Of a DNA stretch of 64,000 nucleotides, positions 25,798 to 34,514 are shown piece by piece. A model generated the notes under the pieces. The model worked only from the letters and a program-made list of their open reading frames with translations, did not search any database and was not told the DNA's origin. Position 1 is the first letter of the stretch; every line of letters begins with the position of its first letter. Source of the DNA: Pseudoxanthomonas sp. (GTDB lineage Bacteria > Pseudomonadota > Gammaproteobacteria > Xanthomonadales > Xanthomonadaceae). The position numbers were made by a program, and so were the translations under genes. Where the stretch lies: positions 2,542,001-2,606,000 of the forward strand of contig NZ_CP114978.1 in the NCBI RefSeq assembly GCF_027498035.1, given 5' to 3'.

Positions 25798-27870
25798 CGC
25801 TCGCCGCCGCCTGCGCCACCAAAGCACCGGCAGGGCCAGGATTACGATTGCCGCCAGCGCCAGCACCGTCATGCGCACCGCGATGCCGTGCTGGAACACC
25901 AGTTCCTTGCCGGTCCCGTCGAGCGTGTAGACCACCAGCGCGTCGTCCAGCTTGCCGAAGCCTTCGCGCCCGCCGGCGGCAATGGCGATGTATTGCCGGC
26001 CCTTCACCGCATACACCGATGGCGTGGCGTGTCCGCCAGCCGGAAGCTTGGTGTCCCACAGCAGTTCACCGCTGGCGGTATCGAAGGCGCGCAGCCGCGA
26101 ATCACCGGTCGCGGCGATGAAGGTCAGACCGCTGGCGGTGGTCACCGCGCCACCGAGCAGCGGCATGCCGACGTCCAGCGGCAGCCAGGGCAGCACGTCT
26201 TCCAGCGTGCCCAAGGGGCGCTCCCATGCGACGGTGCGCGTGCGCAGGTTCACCGCCACCAGCTTGCCCCACGGCGGTGCCACGCATGGCGTGCCCTTGG
26301 GCGAGAGCAGCGCGCCGCGGCGCATGGCGTAGGGCGTGCCGTCCATGCCGTTGAATTCCTGGCCGGGGAAGCGCTCGCGCGCCTGTTCGGACGTCAGCGC
26401 CTCGTAGTCGGCACGCGGGATCAGCGCGACCTGCATCGGCAGGTCCATCACCGGCAGGATCGCCAGCTGCCGCTGCGGGTCCACTGCGATCCCGCCCCAG
26501 TTCACCCCGCCGGCCCAGCCGGGCAGCGCGATGGTCCCGCGCACGCTGGGCGGGGTGAAGATGCCTTCCGAGCGCAGGCCGCCGATCAGGTCGGCACAAG
26601 CCTGGCGCGAACTGGGCAGCACGCCCCAGGCGTCGGCCGCAGTGATCGGCGCATGCCGGGCCAGGCGCAGCGCGGGCTCCGGCATGGGCTGGGTCGGCGA
26701 GGCGTGTTCGCCGGGCACATCCGAGGCCGGCACCGGCACTTCGCTGATCGGGAACACCGGCTCGCCGGTACGCCGGTCGAAGGCGAACAGGAAGCCGGTC
26801 TTGGTCGCCTGCAGCACCGCTTCGCGCGGGCCCTGCGCGGTCTGCACCGTGGCCAGCGTCGGCTGCGAGGCCAGGTCGTAATCCCACAGGTCGTGGTGCA
26901 CCAGTTGCTGCGCCCACACCCGGCGCCCGGTTTTGGCGTCCAGCGCGACCAGTGAGTTGGCATCGCGGTTGTCGCCCGCACGCTCGCCGCCGTAATAGTC
27001 CGGGCTGGCCGAGCCGGTGGGCACGTAGACCAGGCCCAGCGCCGGGTCCACCGACAGCGGTGGCCAGGCGTTGGCCGAACCCACCGTGGCGGCCTGTTCG
27101 ACCTGCCAGCCGCTGGCGCGCGGATCGTCCGTGTTGCGCGGCACCGGATCCCAGCGCCACAGCTGCCGGCCGCTGCGCACGTCGTAGCCGCGCACCACGC
27201 CCTGCTCCTGCGTGTGCGCGCGGTTGTCGCCGACCGAACTGCCACTCACCAGCACGTCGCCAGCGACCACCGGCGGCGAGGTCACCGCGTAGTTGCGCCA
27301 GGGCTTGTCGGGTTCGTCGATGCTGTCGATGCCCACGTGCAGGTCGACCATGCCGCCATCACCGAAGCCGCGGCACGGCTGGCCGTTGGCCGCATCCAGC
27401 GCGACCAGCCGCGCATCCAGCGTGCCGAACACGATCCGCGCGGCGCAGGCCGCACCGGCGGTCGCCTGCGGATCGCGCCAAAAGGTGACCCCGCGCGAGG
27501 CCGGGTCGCTGTAATGCTTGTCGCGGGCGATCTTCGGGTCGAACGACCACAGCTTCGCCCCGCTCGCCGCATCCAGCGCGAACACGATGTCGGTGCCGGT
27601 GGTCAGGTACATCCGCCCGTCCACGACCAGCGGATTGGCCTCGAACCGCATCCGCTCAGGGTCGGACAGGCCGGCGCCTTTCTCGCCGGTGTGGAACGAC
27701 CAGGCCACCTTCAGGCGGCCGACATTGCCCGGCGTGACCTGGGTCAGCGGCGAGAACTGGCCGCCGCCCGGCGCGCCGCCGTAATGCGCCCAGTCGCCTT
27801 CGGCCGCCGTGCCGGCACCGGCCAGCCATGCCAGCGCCGCCCCGGTTGCCCATGCCATCCATCCACGCAT
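25795..27870 (-). CDS. PQQ-dependent dehydrogenase, glucose/quinate-like, with C-terminal anchor
   Basis: Periplasmic quinoprotein of 691 residues that should oxidise a sugar or polyol with pyrroloquinoline quinone. A signal peptide (1-23, AGTAAEG) replaces the N-terminal membrane helices of the usual membrane enzyme. The eight-bladed propeller starts at DWAHYGGAPGGGQFSPLTQV and contains the active-site motif VHHDLWDYDL, the same HHD as in E. coli Gcd, where that Asp is the catalytic base, plus WAGGVNWGG and FNGMDGTPYAMRRG. A single hydrophobic helix lies at the very C-terminus (about 664-685, then RRRRRA), so it is predicted to be tail-anchored with the propeller outside. GGGAGCGGGTC precedes the ATG. 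No pqq genes are near. Confidence 0.82.
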   Translation of the reverse strand: MRGWMAWATGAALAWLAGAGTAAEGDWAHYGGAPGGGQFSPLTQVTPGNVGRLKVAWSFHTGEKGAGLSDPERMRFEANPLVVDGRMYLTTGTDIVFALDAASGAKLWSFDPKIARDKHYSDPASRGVTFWRDPQATAGAACAARIVFGTLDARLVALDAANGQPCRGFGDGGMVDLHVGIDSIDEPDKPWRNYAVTSPPVVAGDVLVSGSSVGDNRAHTQEQGVVRGYDVRSGRQLWRWDPVPRNTDDPRASGWQVEQAATVGSANAWPPLSVDPALGLVYVPTGSASPDYYGGERAGDNRDANSLVALDAKTGRRVWAQQLVHHDLWDYDLASQPTLATVQTAQGPREAVLQATKTGFLFAFDRRTGEPVFPISEVPVPASDVPGEHASPTQPMPEPALRLARHAPITAADAWGVLPSSRQACADLIGGLRSEGIFTPPSVRGTIALPGWAGGVNWGGIAVDPQRQLAILPVMDLPMQVALIPRADYEALTSEQARERFPGQEFNGMDGTPYAMRRGALLSPKGTPCVAPPWGKLVAVNLRTRTVAWERPLGTLEDVLPWLPLDVGMPLLGGAVTTASGLTFIAATGDSRLRAFDTASGELLWDTKLPAGGHATPSVYAVKGRQYIAIAAGGREGFGKLDDALVVYTLDGTGKELVFQHGIAVRMTVLALAAIVILALPVLWWRRRRRA

Positions 27871-28049
27871 GACCCGCTCCCACCTTGTGTCGATGGGCAA
27901 GTCTGGGCGCCTCGTCACCACACCCGCCAGCGGTCAGTGACCGGCCCACGTCCCTCCGGGACGAACCGCGGGCACAGAGGGATGAATCCCGGGGCGAATC
28001 ACGCCGCGAGGACGGCGACGCGGGTCCGTCGCACTGGACCAGCCCGGAC

Positions 28050-29090
28050 TTACCGCACCAGCGACCAGGCGACAGCATCACCGGCACGCATCGGCACGCA
28101 GGTCGAGCCAGCCAGCGGAATGGTGGCCGGCACCGTCCACGGCGTCCGCTCCAGCATGATGCGGTCCTGGTTGCGCGGCAGGCGATAGAAATCGGGGCCA
28201 TGGAAGCTGGCGAAGGCTTCCAGCCGGTCGAGTCGACCGACCTGCTCGAACGCTTCGGCGTACAGCTCGATCCCGGCATGCGCGGTGTACAGCCCGGCGC
28301 AGCCGCAGGACGTCTCCTTGGTCTCGCGCGCATGCGGCGCGCTGTCGGTGCCCAGGAAGAAATGCGGATCACCACTGGTCGCCGCTTCCAGCAAGGCCTG
28401 GCGATGGGTTTCGCGCTTGAGGATCGGTGCGCAGTAGTTGTGCGGGCGGATGCCGCCTTCAAACAGCGCATTGCGATTGAGCAGCAGGTGATGCGCGGTG
28501 ATGGTGGCCGCGACGTTGGCCGGCGCGCTGGTGACGAAGTCCACGGCATGCTTCGTGGTGATGTGCTCCAGGACCATGCGCAGCCCTGGGAAGCGCGCCT
28601 GCAGCGGCAGCAGGTGGCGTTCGATGAAGATCTGCTCGCGGTCGAAGATGTCGACCGCAGGATCGGTCACCTCGCCGTGCAGCAGCAGCGGCAATGCGTG
28701 CTTCTCCATCGCCTCCAGCACTGCATGCACGCGCGACAGTTCACGCACGCCCGACTGCGAATTGGTGGTCGCGCCAGCCGGGTAGTACTTCACCGCGAAG
28801 ACACTGTCGCTGGCCTTGGCCCGCGCGATCTCTTCCGGCGCGGTGTCCTCGGTCAGGTACAGCGTCATCAGCGGCTGGAACGCCGAACCGGCCGGCAGGC
28901 AATCGAGAATGCGCTGACGGTAGGCTTCGGCCTGCGCCACGGTGGCCACCGGCGGCTTGAGGTTGGGCATCACGATGGCGCGTGCGAACCGCTCGGCGGT
29001 GTGGCCGACCACCGATGCCAGGGCATCGCCATCGCGCAGATGCAGGTGCCAGTCGTCTGGACGGGTGATTTCAAGGCGCGTGGAAGTCAT
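28050..29090 (-). CDS. pyrC: Dihydroorotase, class II
   Basis: Cyclises carbamoyl-aspartate to dihydroorotate, step three of pyrimidine synthesis. It has 346 residues, normal for PyrC. The metal-binding HxH is in DDWHLHLRDG, the carboxylated lysine is in AVKYYPAGAT, later histidines are in LLLHGEV and EHITT, and the catalytic Asp is in LGTDSAPH. The ATG at 29090 gives MTSTRLEITRPDDWHLH, which matches the family start; an upstream in-frame start adds only an unrelated 13 residues. It stands alone on the minus strand between the PQQ dehydrogenase and a GST gene. Confidence 0.94.
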   Translation of the reverse strand: MTSTRLEITRPDDWHLHLRDGDALASVVGHTAERFARAIVMPNLKPPVATVAQAEAYRQRILDCLPAGSAFQPLMTLYLTEDTAPEEIARAKASDSVFAVKYYPAGATTNSQSGVRELSRVHAVLEAMEKHALPLLLHGEVTDPAVDIFDREQIFIERHLLPLQARFPGLRMVLEHITTKHAVDFVTSAPANVAATITAHHLLLNRNALFEGGIRPHNYCAPILKRETHRQALLEAATSGDPHFFLGTDSAPHARETKETSCGCAGLYTAHAGIELYAEAFEQVGRLDRLEAFASFHGPDFYRLPRNQDRIMLERTPWTVPATIPLAGSTCVPMRAGDAVAWSLVR

Positions 29091-29235
29091 AACGTGTCGG
29101 CGGGAACCCATGATTCGAAGTGGCGTCACGGCACGTGCGAGGCCTCACCGTACCGAATCCGGCCGGGAAATCCTGTGCTGTGGGCGAGGCCGTCATGATA
29201 TCGCTTCATGCCGCCCGGGCCACGCGCTTCCGGTA

Positions 29236-29904
29236 TCAGGCGGATGCTGTTCCCGCGGCCGGCTGCGACTGCAGGAACACCGCCTCCTGCGCCGCGTAGG
29301 CGCGCTGGTAGGCCGGCCGTGCAGTGGCGCGTGCGACGAAGGCGGCCAGGTTCGGGTACCCGTCGACCAGGCCCGAACTGCCCAGGCGCAGCAGCACGCT
29401 GGCCATCATCAGGTCGCCCGCACTGAACGCGCCATCCAGCCACGGCGCCTCCCCGAGACGACGCGACAACTCGCCCAGCCGCTGATGCACCCGCGCTTCC
29501 AGCACCGTCATGCGCTGCGCATACCAGGGTTCTTCGCGCTCGAACAGCCAGGCCATCGAACGTTCGACGATGGGCGGTTCTACCGTATTGAGCGCGGCGA
29601 ACATCCAGCTGATCGCACGCATCCGCGCGTGCGCATCGTCCGGCAACAGGCCCATGTGCCGTTCAGCGAGTCGCAGCACGATGGCCCCGGACTCGAACAG
29701 GATCAGGTCGCCCTCCTCATAAGTGGGGATCTGGCCAAACGGATGCCGCGCAAGGTGCGGCGGCTGCTTCATCTCGGCCAAGCTCACCAGCCGGACCGCA
29801 TAAGGCTGGCCGACCTCCTCCAGCGCCCAGCGCACGCGCATGTCGCGTGCCAGACCCTTGCCGCGATCAGGCGAGGTTGCGAATGCGGTGATGGTCGGGG
29901 TCAT
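29236..29904 (-). CDS. Glutathione S-transferase family protein
   Basis: Cytosolic protein of 222 residues with a thioredoxin-like N-terminal half (RVRWALEEVGQPYAVRLV, FGQIPTYEEGDLILFESGAIVLRLAE, in which ESGAI binds glutathione and IP is the cis-proline) and an all-helical C-terminal half (SAGDLMMASVLLRLG, the N-capping box region). It differs clearly from the YfcG-like protein at 4217 and may serve detoxification. The start has no strong ribosome site beyond GGAGATTCC. It is divergent from the amino acid permease at 30070, with a 165-bp shared upstream region in which I see no clear operator. Confidence 0.85.
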   Translation of the reverse strand: MTPTITAFATSPDRGKGLARDMRVRWALEEVGQPYAVRLVSLAEMKQPPHLARHPFGQIPTYEEGDLILFESGAIVLRLAERHMGLLPDDAHARMRAISWMFAALNTVEPPIVERSMAWLFEREEPWYAQRMTVLEARVHQRLGELSRRLGEAPWLDGAFSAGDLMMASVLLRLGSSGLVDGYPNLAAFVARATARPAYQRAYAAQEAVFLQSQPAAGTASA

Positions 29905-30069
29905 CGGAATCTCCTGTTGCGTGATCGTCTGCCGTCACGACGCATGGGCGTGGCGGAAATCGACAGGGCCCGGGCATCCGGCGCACGCCCACGCCGGTGC
30001 ACCACGACGTGCAATGTGCACGTGGCATCGGCCACACTCGCGGTCTTCATCTTCGATCGAGGCACACGC

Positions 30070-31506
30070 ATGTCGAGCTGGCTGCGCCGCAAGGACATCA
30101 ACACCGTCACCGTGCACGAAGCCGGGCGCCAGCTGGTGCCCACGCTGAGCTGGCCGCACCTGATCGCGCTGGGCATCGGCGCCATCGTCGGCACCGGCAT
30201 CTACACGCTGATCGGCGTCGGCGCCAACCTGGCCGGGCCTGCAGTGCTGATCTCGTTCCTGGCCGCGGGCATCGTCTGCGCCTGCGCGGCGCTGGCCTAC
30301 GCCGAGATGTCCACGATGATGCCCGCGGCCGGCAGCGCCTACACCTACAGCTACACCGTGCTGGGCGAAACCATCGCCTGGGTGGTCGGCTGGAGCCTGA
30401 TCCTGGAGTACTCGCTGGTGGTCAGCACCGTCGCGGTCGGCTGGTCCGGCTATGCGGTGGGTTTCCTGCAGGGCCTCGGCGTGGACCTGCCGCTGGCGCT
30501 GACGGCCGGGCCGCACGCCGGCGGCCTGCTCAACCTGCCGGCGGTGGTGATTACCTTCGTCGTCGCCGGCCTGCTGATGGCCGGCACCCGCGAGAGCGCC
30601 ACGCTCAACGCGATCCTGGTGGTGGTGAAGATCGTCGCGCTGACCGTGTTCGTGGTGATCGCGCTGCCGCACTTCGACGCCAGCCACATGCAGCCGTTCA
30701 TGCCGCATGGCTTGCAGGAAACGGTCCAGAGCATCGACGCGGATGGTAAGCCGGTCACCGTGAAGTACGGCGTGATGGCCGCCGCGGCGATCATCTTCTT
30801 CGCCTTCTATGGCTTCGATGCGATCTCGACGGCTGCCGAAGAAACCAAGAAGCCCGAGCGCGACCTCGCCATCGGCATCGTCGGTTCGATGGTCGGTTGC
30901 ACGCTGATCTACGTGCTGGTGGCGCTGGCCGCGATCGGTGCGATGAGCTACACGATCTTCGGCAAGAGCGCCGAGCCGCTGGCGCTGATCCTGCGTGAAC
31001 TGGGCTCCCCCGGCGCGGCCAAGGTGATTGGTGCCGCCGCGGTGATCGCCCTTCCGACGGTGCTGCTGGCGTTCCTGTACGGGCAGAGCCGCATCTTCTT
31101 CGTGATGTCGCGCGATGGCCTGCTGCCGCGTGGCCTGTCCAAGGTCAACGCGCGTACCGGTACGCCCATCGCCACCACGCTGTTCACCGCGATCCTGGTC
31201 GCCGCGCTGGCCGGCGTGGCACGCCTGGACGAAATCGCCGCGCTGGCCAACGCCGGCACCCTGGCCGCCTTCACCGCCGTGGCCGCATGCATGCTGGTCC
31301 TGCGCAAGCGCGAGCCGGATCGCGCCCGTAGCTTCCGCACGCCGCTGGCGTGGATCGTCGGGCCGGTGGCGATCCTGGGCTGCCTGTATCTGTTCTTCAG
31401 CCTGCCCAGCAAGACCCAGCTCTACTTCGCGATCTGGAACGTGATCGGGCTGCTGGCGTATGTCGCGTATGGAAGGCGCAATGCGGTGCTGGGGAAGGGC
31501 CGCTGA
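30070..31506 (+). CDS. APC-family amino acid permease (cationic amino acid type)
   Basis: Inner-membrane amino acid/proton carrier of 478 residues with twelve hydrophobic segments. The first helix contains LIALGIGAIVGTGIYTLIG, the substrate-binding unwound GxG region of APC carriers. FFAFYGFDAISTAAEETKKPERDL is the hallmark of the CAT/YfnA subgroup, which often takes up Lys, Arg or branched-chain residues. The ATG at 30070 fits the family start (MSSWLRRKDINTV). It ends at a strong hairpin shared with the convergent aqpZ. The substrate is not resolvable from sequence alone. Confidence 0.87.
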   Translation: MSSWLRRKDINTVTVHEAGRQLVPTLSWPHLIALGIGAIVGTGIYTLIGVGANLAGPAVLISFLAAGIVCACAALAYAEMSTMMPAAGSAYTYSYTVLGETIAWVVGWSLILEYSLVVSTVAVGWSGYAVGFLQGLGVDLPLALTAGPHAGGLLNLPAVVITFVVAGLLMAGTRESATLNAILVVVKIVALTVFVVIALPHFDASHMQPFMPHGLQETVQSIDADGKPVTVKYGVMAAAAIIFFAFYGFDAISTAAEETKKPERDLAIGIVGSMVGCTLIYVLVALAAIGAMSYTIFGKSAEPLALILRELGSPGAAKVIGAAAVIALPTVLLAFLYGQSRIFFVMSRDGLLPRGLSKVNARTGTPIATTLFTAILVAALAGVARLDEIAALANAGTLAAFTAVAACMLVLRKREPDRARSFRTPLAWIVGPVAILGCLYLFFSLPSKTQLYFAIWNVIGLLAYVAYGRRNAVLGKGR

Positions 31507-31538
31507 CCCACTGGATCTGGGACCCAGCAGGCGGATAC

Positions 31539-31574
31539 TGCGGTGTTGCTCGGGCGAATCCCGGCAACACCGCA
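31539..31574. terminator. Strong hairpin between convergent permease and aqpZ
   Basis: TGCGGTGTTGC (31539-31549) pairs perfectly with GCAACACCGCA (31564-31574), and the loop itself folds (CGGG/CCCG). It lies 32 bases past the permease stop and 9 bases before the aqpZ stop on the other strand, so it can end transcripts from both sides. There is no long T-run. Confidence 0.7.
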
Positions 31575-31583
31575 GGAAATACC

Positions 31584-32324
31584 TCAGCCGTTGCCGACAA
31601 TGGCTGGTTCGTCGCGGCCCAGCCAGCCGTACAGGCCGCCGCCGATCAAGCCACCGATGATCGGCGCCACCCAGAACAGCCACAGTTGCGACACTGCGCC
31701 GGAGCCCGCGAAAAACGCCACGGCAGTTGAACGCGCCGGGTTGACCGAGGTGTTGGTCACCGGGATGGAGATCAGGTGGATCAGCGTCAGCGCCAGGCCG
31801 ATGGCGATGGGCGCGAAGCCGACCGGGGCACGGGTGTGGGTAGACCCCATGATCACGATCAGGAACACCGCCGTCAGTACCACTTCGGTGAGGAACGCGG
31901 CCGTCACCGAATAACCGCCGGGCGACAGGTTGCCGTATCCGTTGCTTGCGAAGGCACCGGCGGCGGTGGGGTCGATGGCGAAGCCCGCGGCTCCCTTCGC
32001 AATGGTCAGGATGACAGCGCCGGCCAGCAGGCCGCCCAACACCTGGGCCACGATGTAGGGCACAAGATCCTTGCCCGGGAAGCGACGGCCGGCCCATAGG
32101 CCGATGCTGACGGCAGGATTGAAATGGCCGCCGGAAATGTGGCCGAACGCATACGCGCCGGTCAGCACGGTCAGGCCGAACGCCAGCGAGACGCCGACGA
32201 ACCCGATCCCCAATGGATTGCCGTCGCCGCCGAATTTCGCAGCCAGCACGGCACTGCCGCAACCGCCCAGGACGAGCCAGAACGTACCGATGAACTCAGC
32301 GATCAATCGTTTTGAACGTGTCAT
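31584..32324 (-). CDS. aqpZ: Aquaporin Z
   Basis: Inner-membrane water channel of 246 residues with six membrane helices and two half-helices. The two NPA motifs are HFNPAVS and SVNPARS, the latter with the selectivity Arg. MTRSKRLIAEFIGTFWLVLGGCGSAVLAA matches AqpZ rather than the glycerol facilitator GlpF, whose second motif is NPARD. AAGGAA is well placed before the ATG at 32324. It may help with osmotic shifts along with stpA and the ProP-like carrier, but this is only a thematic link. Confidence 0.94.
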   Translation of the reverse strand: MTRSKRLIAEFIGTFWLVLGGCGSAVLAAKFGGDGNPLGIGFVGVSLAFGLTVLTGAYAFGHISGGHFNPAVSIGLWAGRRFPGKDLVPYIVAQVLGGLLAGAVILTIAKGAAGFAIDPTAAGAFASNGYGNLSPGGYSVTAAFLTEVVLTAVFLIVIMGSTHTRAPVGFAPIAIGLALTLIHLISIPVTNTSVNPARSTAVAFFAGSGAVSQLWLFWVAPIIGGLIGGGLYGWLGRDEPAIVGNG

Positions 32325-32430
32325 GCCGATTCCTTTGCTGGAGTGACGGCAGCCGGTTGGCTGTCGTTGAACGTCATGCGCCTGCACACTCAGGACGTGC
32401 CAGCGCCAACCTTCCCCGACAGCCGATGGA

Positions 32431-34434
32431 TCATTTCCGGCCTGACAGATCGATCGCACACAACGCCGTCCCGTCGCCATCTTGGCTGACTTCGCGGATC
32501 GGCGGGAGTTTCTCGGCCTTGGCGACATCCAGCTTGCCGGCCGGGCAGGCGAAGGTCAGTGGACCGGCAGCCTTGACCGGGGCGAAGCGCCAGGACGTCC
32601 GCTCGATGTCCTTCGCCGTCACGGTGCCCTTGTCCTTCAGCCACGCGGCCAGGATCTCGCGGCTGCCGTCGGGCGCAGCCAGGACCACGTTGCGGCCGTC
32701 CAGGCCGGGGAAGTCACCGCCGCCGCTGGCGCGGTAGTTGTTGGTGACCACGATGAAGGGCTGGGCCGGCTGCACCGGCTTGCCCTGGTAGGTCAGCGAG
32801 GTGATGCGCTGGCCGGCGGGCCTGGTGATATCGATGACGTAGGCGATGCCGCCCTGGATCTGGTCGACGTTGTAACCCACGTAGTGCGTGTTGATCAGCG
32901 CCTGCGGACCGGGCTTGGCCGGTTCGATGCGGTTGTAGCGCTGAGCCGATTGTTCCAGCCAGGCCTTGACCCCGGCGCCGTCGATCTTCACCGCGCTCAG
33001 GGTGTTGGGATAGAAGTACAGGTCGGCCGCGCTGCGCAGGGTCAGGGTGCCGGCCGGCACGTCGGTGTAGTCATCCGGGCCGCCGAAACCGGTGCGGAAT
33101 GGCGAAGCCGCGGTCAGCACCGGCACGCCGGCCAGCTCCGGATGCAGGCGCGGCAGTTCGCGCTGCACGTAGTCGCGCTGGGCCGCGTTGACCACCGCCA
33201 GCGCACTGCTGTTGCCTTCATCGGCGAAGTAGCTGGTGAACGCCATTTCGCTCTTGCCGATGGCCGTGTTGACGTAGGCCTGCGCGGCGGCGTGCGCCTG
33301 CGCCACCAGCGGCGCGATGGCCGGGTCGGCCGGCACGCAGTCGCCCTTGGCCTTGCAGATCGGGCGCACCTCGCTATGCGTGGTAGCCGGGTCGATCACC
33401 CAGCGGCCGTCCTTGCGCACCAGCTGCAGGTCGATCACGCCCAGGTCCTTGCCGAAGAAGCCGCCCATCACCGCCGGCTTGCCGCGCACGAAGCCGCGCG
33501 TGGCATCGGTGTCGGGCAGGTCCTTGTAGCGCGGCCCGGGGAATTCGGTATGCGAATGGCCGAGCAGCAGCACGTCGATGCCGTCCAGGCCAGCCAGGTG
33601 CCAACCGCCGTTCTCCATGTCCGGCGTGTACGGCGCGGCGTTGAGCCCGCCGTGCAGGATGCCGACCACGATGTCCGGGTGCTGCGCTTCGAGTTCGGGC
33701 AGGTAGCGCTGCGCGGCTTCCATCACGCCGATGACCTTCACCTTGCCTTCCAGGTTCTGCTTGTCCCAGGCCATGATCGGCGGCGGAGTGAAGCCGATGA
33801 TGCCCACGCGCAGCGGCACGGTCTGCGGCTTGCCGTCGGCACCGGTCACGGTGATCTGCCTGGTGACGACGGTGTACGGCTTGAAGATCGGCTGGTCGTC
33901 GCGCGTGCTGAACACGTTGGACAGCACCAGCGGATAGTTCGGCCCCTTGCACTTTTCGGTGGTGCCGCCGTCGACGTTCATCGGCGTGCCGCTGACCTGG
34001 GACAGATAGCCCAGGCCGTAATTGAACTCGTGGTTGCCGGCGGTGCCGCCGTCGTAACCCATCGCGTCGAAGGCCTTGTAGATGCCCAGCTCCTCGTCGC
34101 ACTTGACCCGCTGCACCTTGGCCTGGAAATCGGCCAGCACCGTGCCCTGGATGGTGTCGCCGCTGTCGAACAGGAAGCTGTTGGGAAACTCGGCGCGCGC
34201 CTGGCGGATCAGCGTGGCCACGCGCTCGTAGCCCAGCGAGGTGTCTTCCTTCTGCTTGTAGTAGTCGTAGCTGAGGATGTTGGAGTGCACATCGGTGGTC
34301 TCCAGGATCGCCACCTGTGCGGTGGCGCCATCGGCCAATGCAGTGCTGGCAGATTCGGCGCCGGTGGTGGCACAACCGCTCAGCGCGGCAACGACGGACA
34401 GGGCAAGCAGGAGACGCGAAGAACGAGCGGGCAT
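32431..34434 (-). CDS. cpdB: 2',3'-cyclic-nucleotide 2'-phosphodiesterase / 3'-nucleotidase
   Basis: Envelope enzyme of 667 residues that breaks down external cyclic and 3' nucleotides for phosphate and nucleoside salvage. Here it is a lipoprotein (lipobox LSGC, Cys21), whereas E. coli CpdB is soluble periplasmic. The metallophosphatase domain has the metal ligands in LETTDVHSNI, FDSGDTIQGT, GNHEFNYGL and LGHSHTEFPG. The 5'-nucleotidase C-terminal domain (about 400-580) binds the base, with RASGGGDFPGL. The ATG at 34434 is needed for the signal peptide. It stands alone between aqpZ and the ProP-like gene, all on the minus strand. Confidence 0.9.
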   Translation of the reverse strand: MPARSSRLLLALSVVAALSGCATTGAESASTALADGATAQVAILETTDVHSNILSYDYYKQKEDTSLGYERVATLIRQARAEFPNSFLFDSGDTIQGTVLADFQAKVQRVKCDEELGIYKAFDAMGYDGGTAGNHEFNYGLGYLSQVSGTPMNVDGGTTEKCKGPNYPLVLSNVFSTRDDQPIFKPYTVVTRQITVTGADGKPQTVPLRVGIIGFTPPPIMAWDKQNLEGKVKVIGVMEAAQRYLPELEAQHPDIVVGILHGGLNAAPYTPDMENGGWHLAGLDGIDVLLLGHSHTEFPGPRYKDLPDTDATRGFVRGKPAVMGGFFGKDLGVIDLQLVRKDGRWVIDPATTHSEVRPICKAKGDCVPADPAIAPLVAQAHAAAQAYVNTAIGKSEMAFTSYFADEGNSSALAVVNAAQRDYVQRELPRLHPELAGVPVLTAASPFRTGFGGPDDYTDVPAGTLTLRSAADLYFYPNTLSAVKIDGAGVKAWLEQSAQRYNRIEPAKPGPQALINTHYVGYNVDQIQGGIAYVIDITRPAGQRITSLTYQGKPVQPAQPFIVVTNNYRASGGGDFPGLDGRNVVLAAPDGSREILAAWLKDKGTVTAKDIERTSWRFAPVKAAGPLTFACPAGKLDVAKAEKLPPIREVSQDGDGTALCAIDLSGRK

Positions 34435-34514
34435 GGCAAGGCGGCCGTGGAAAGAACCGCGAAAACTTACCAGATCACCCCGTCCGGGAAATGACAGCCC
34501 TGGCTGCGATTCCG

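Noticed and set aside
29935..32262. Open frame of 775 codons antisense to the amino acid permease and aqpZ genes
   Set aside because: Low-complexity His/Arg/Gly/Gln translation, crosses two real genes and a terminator hairpin.
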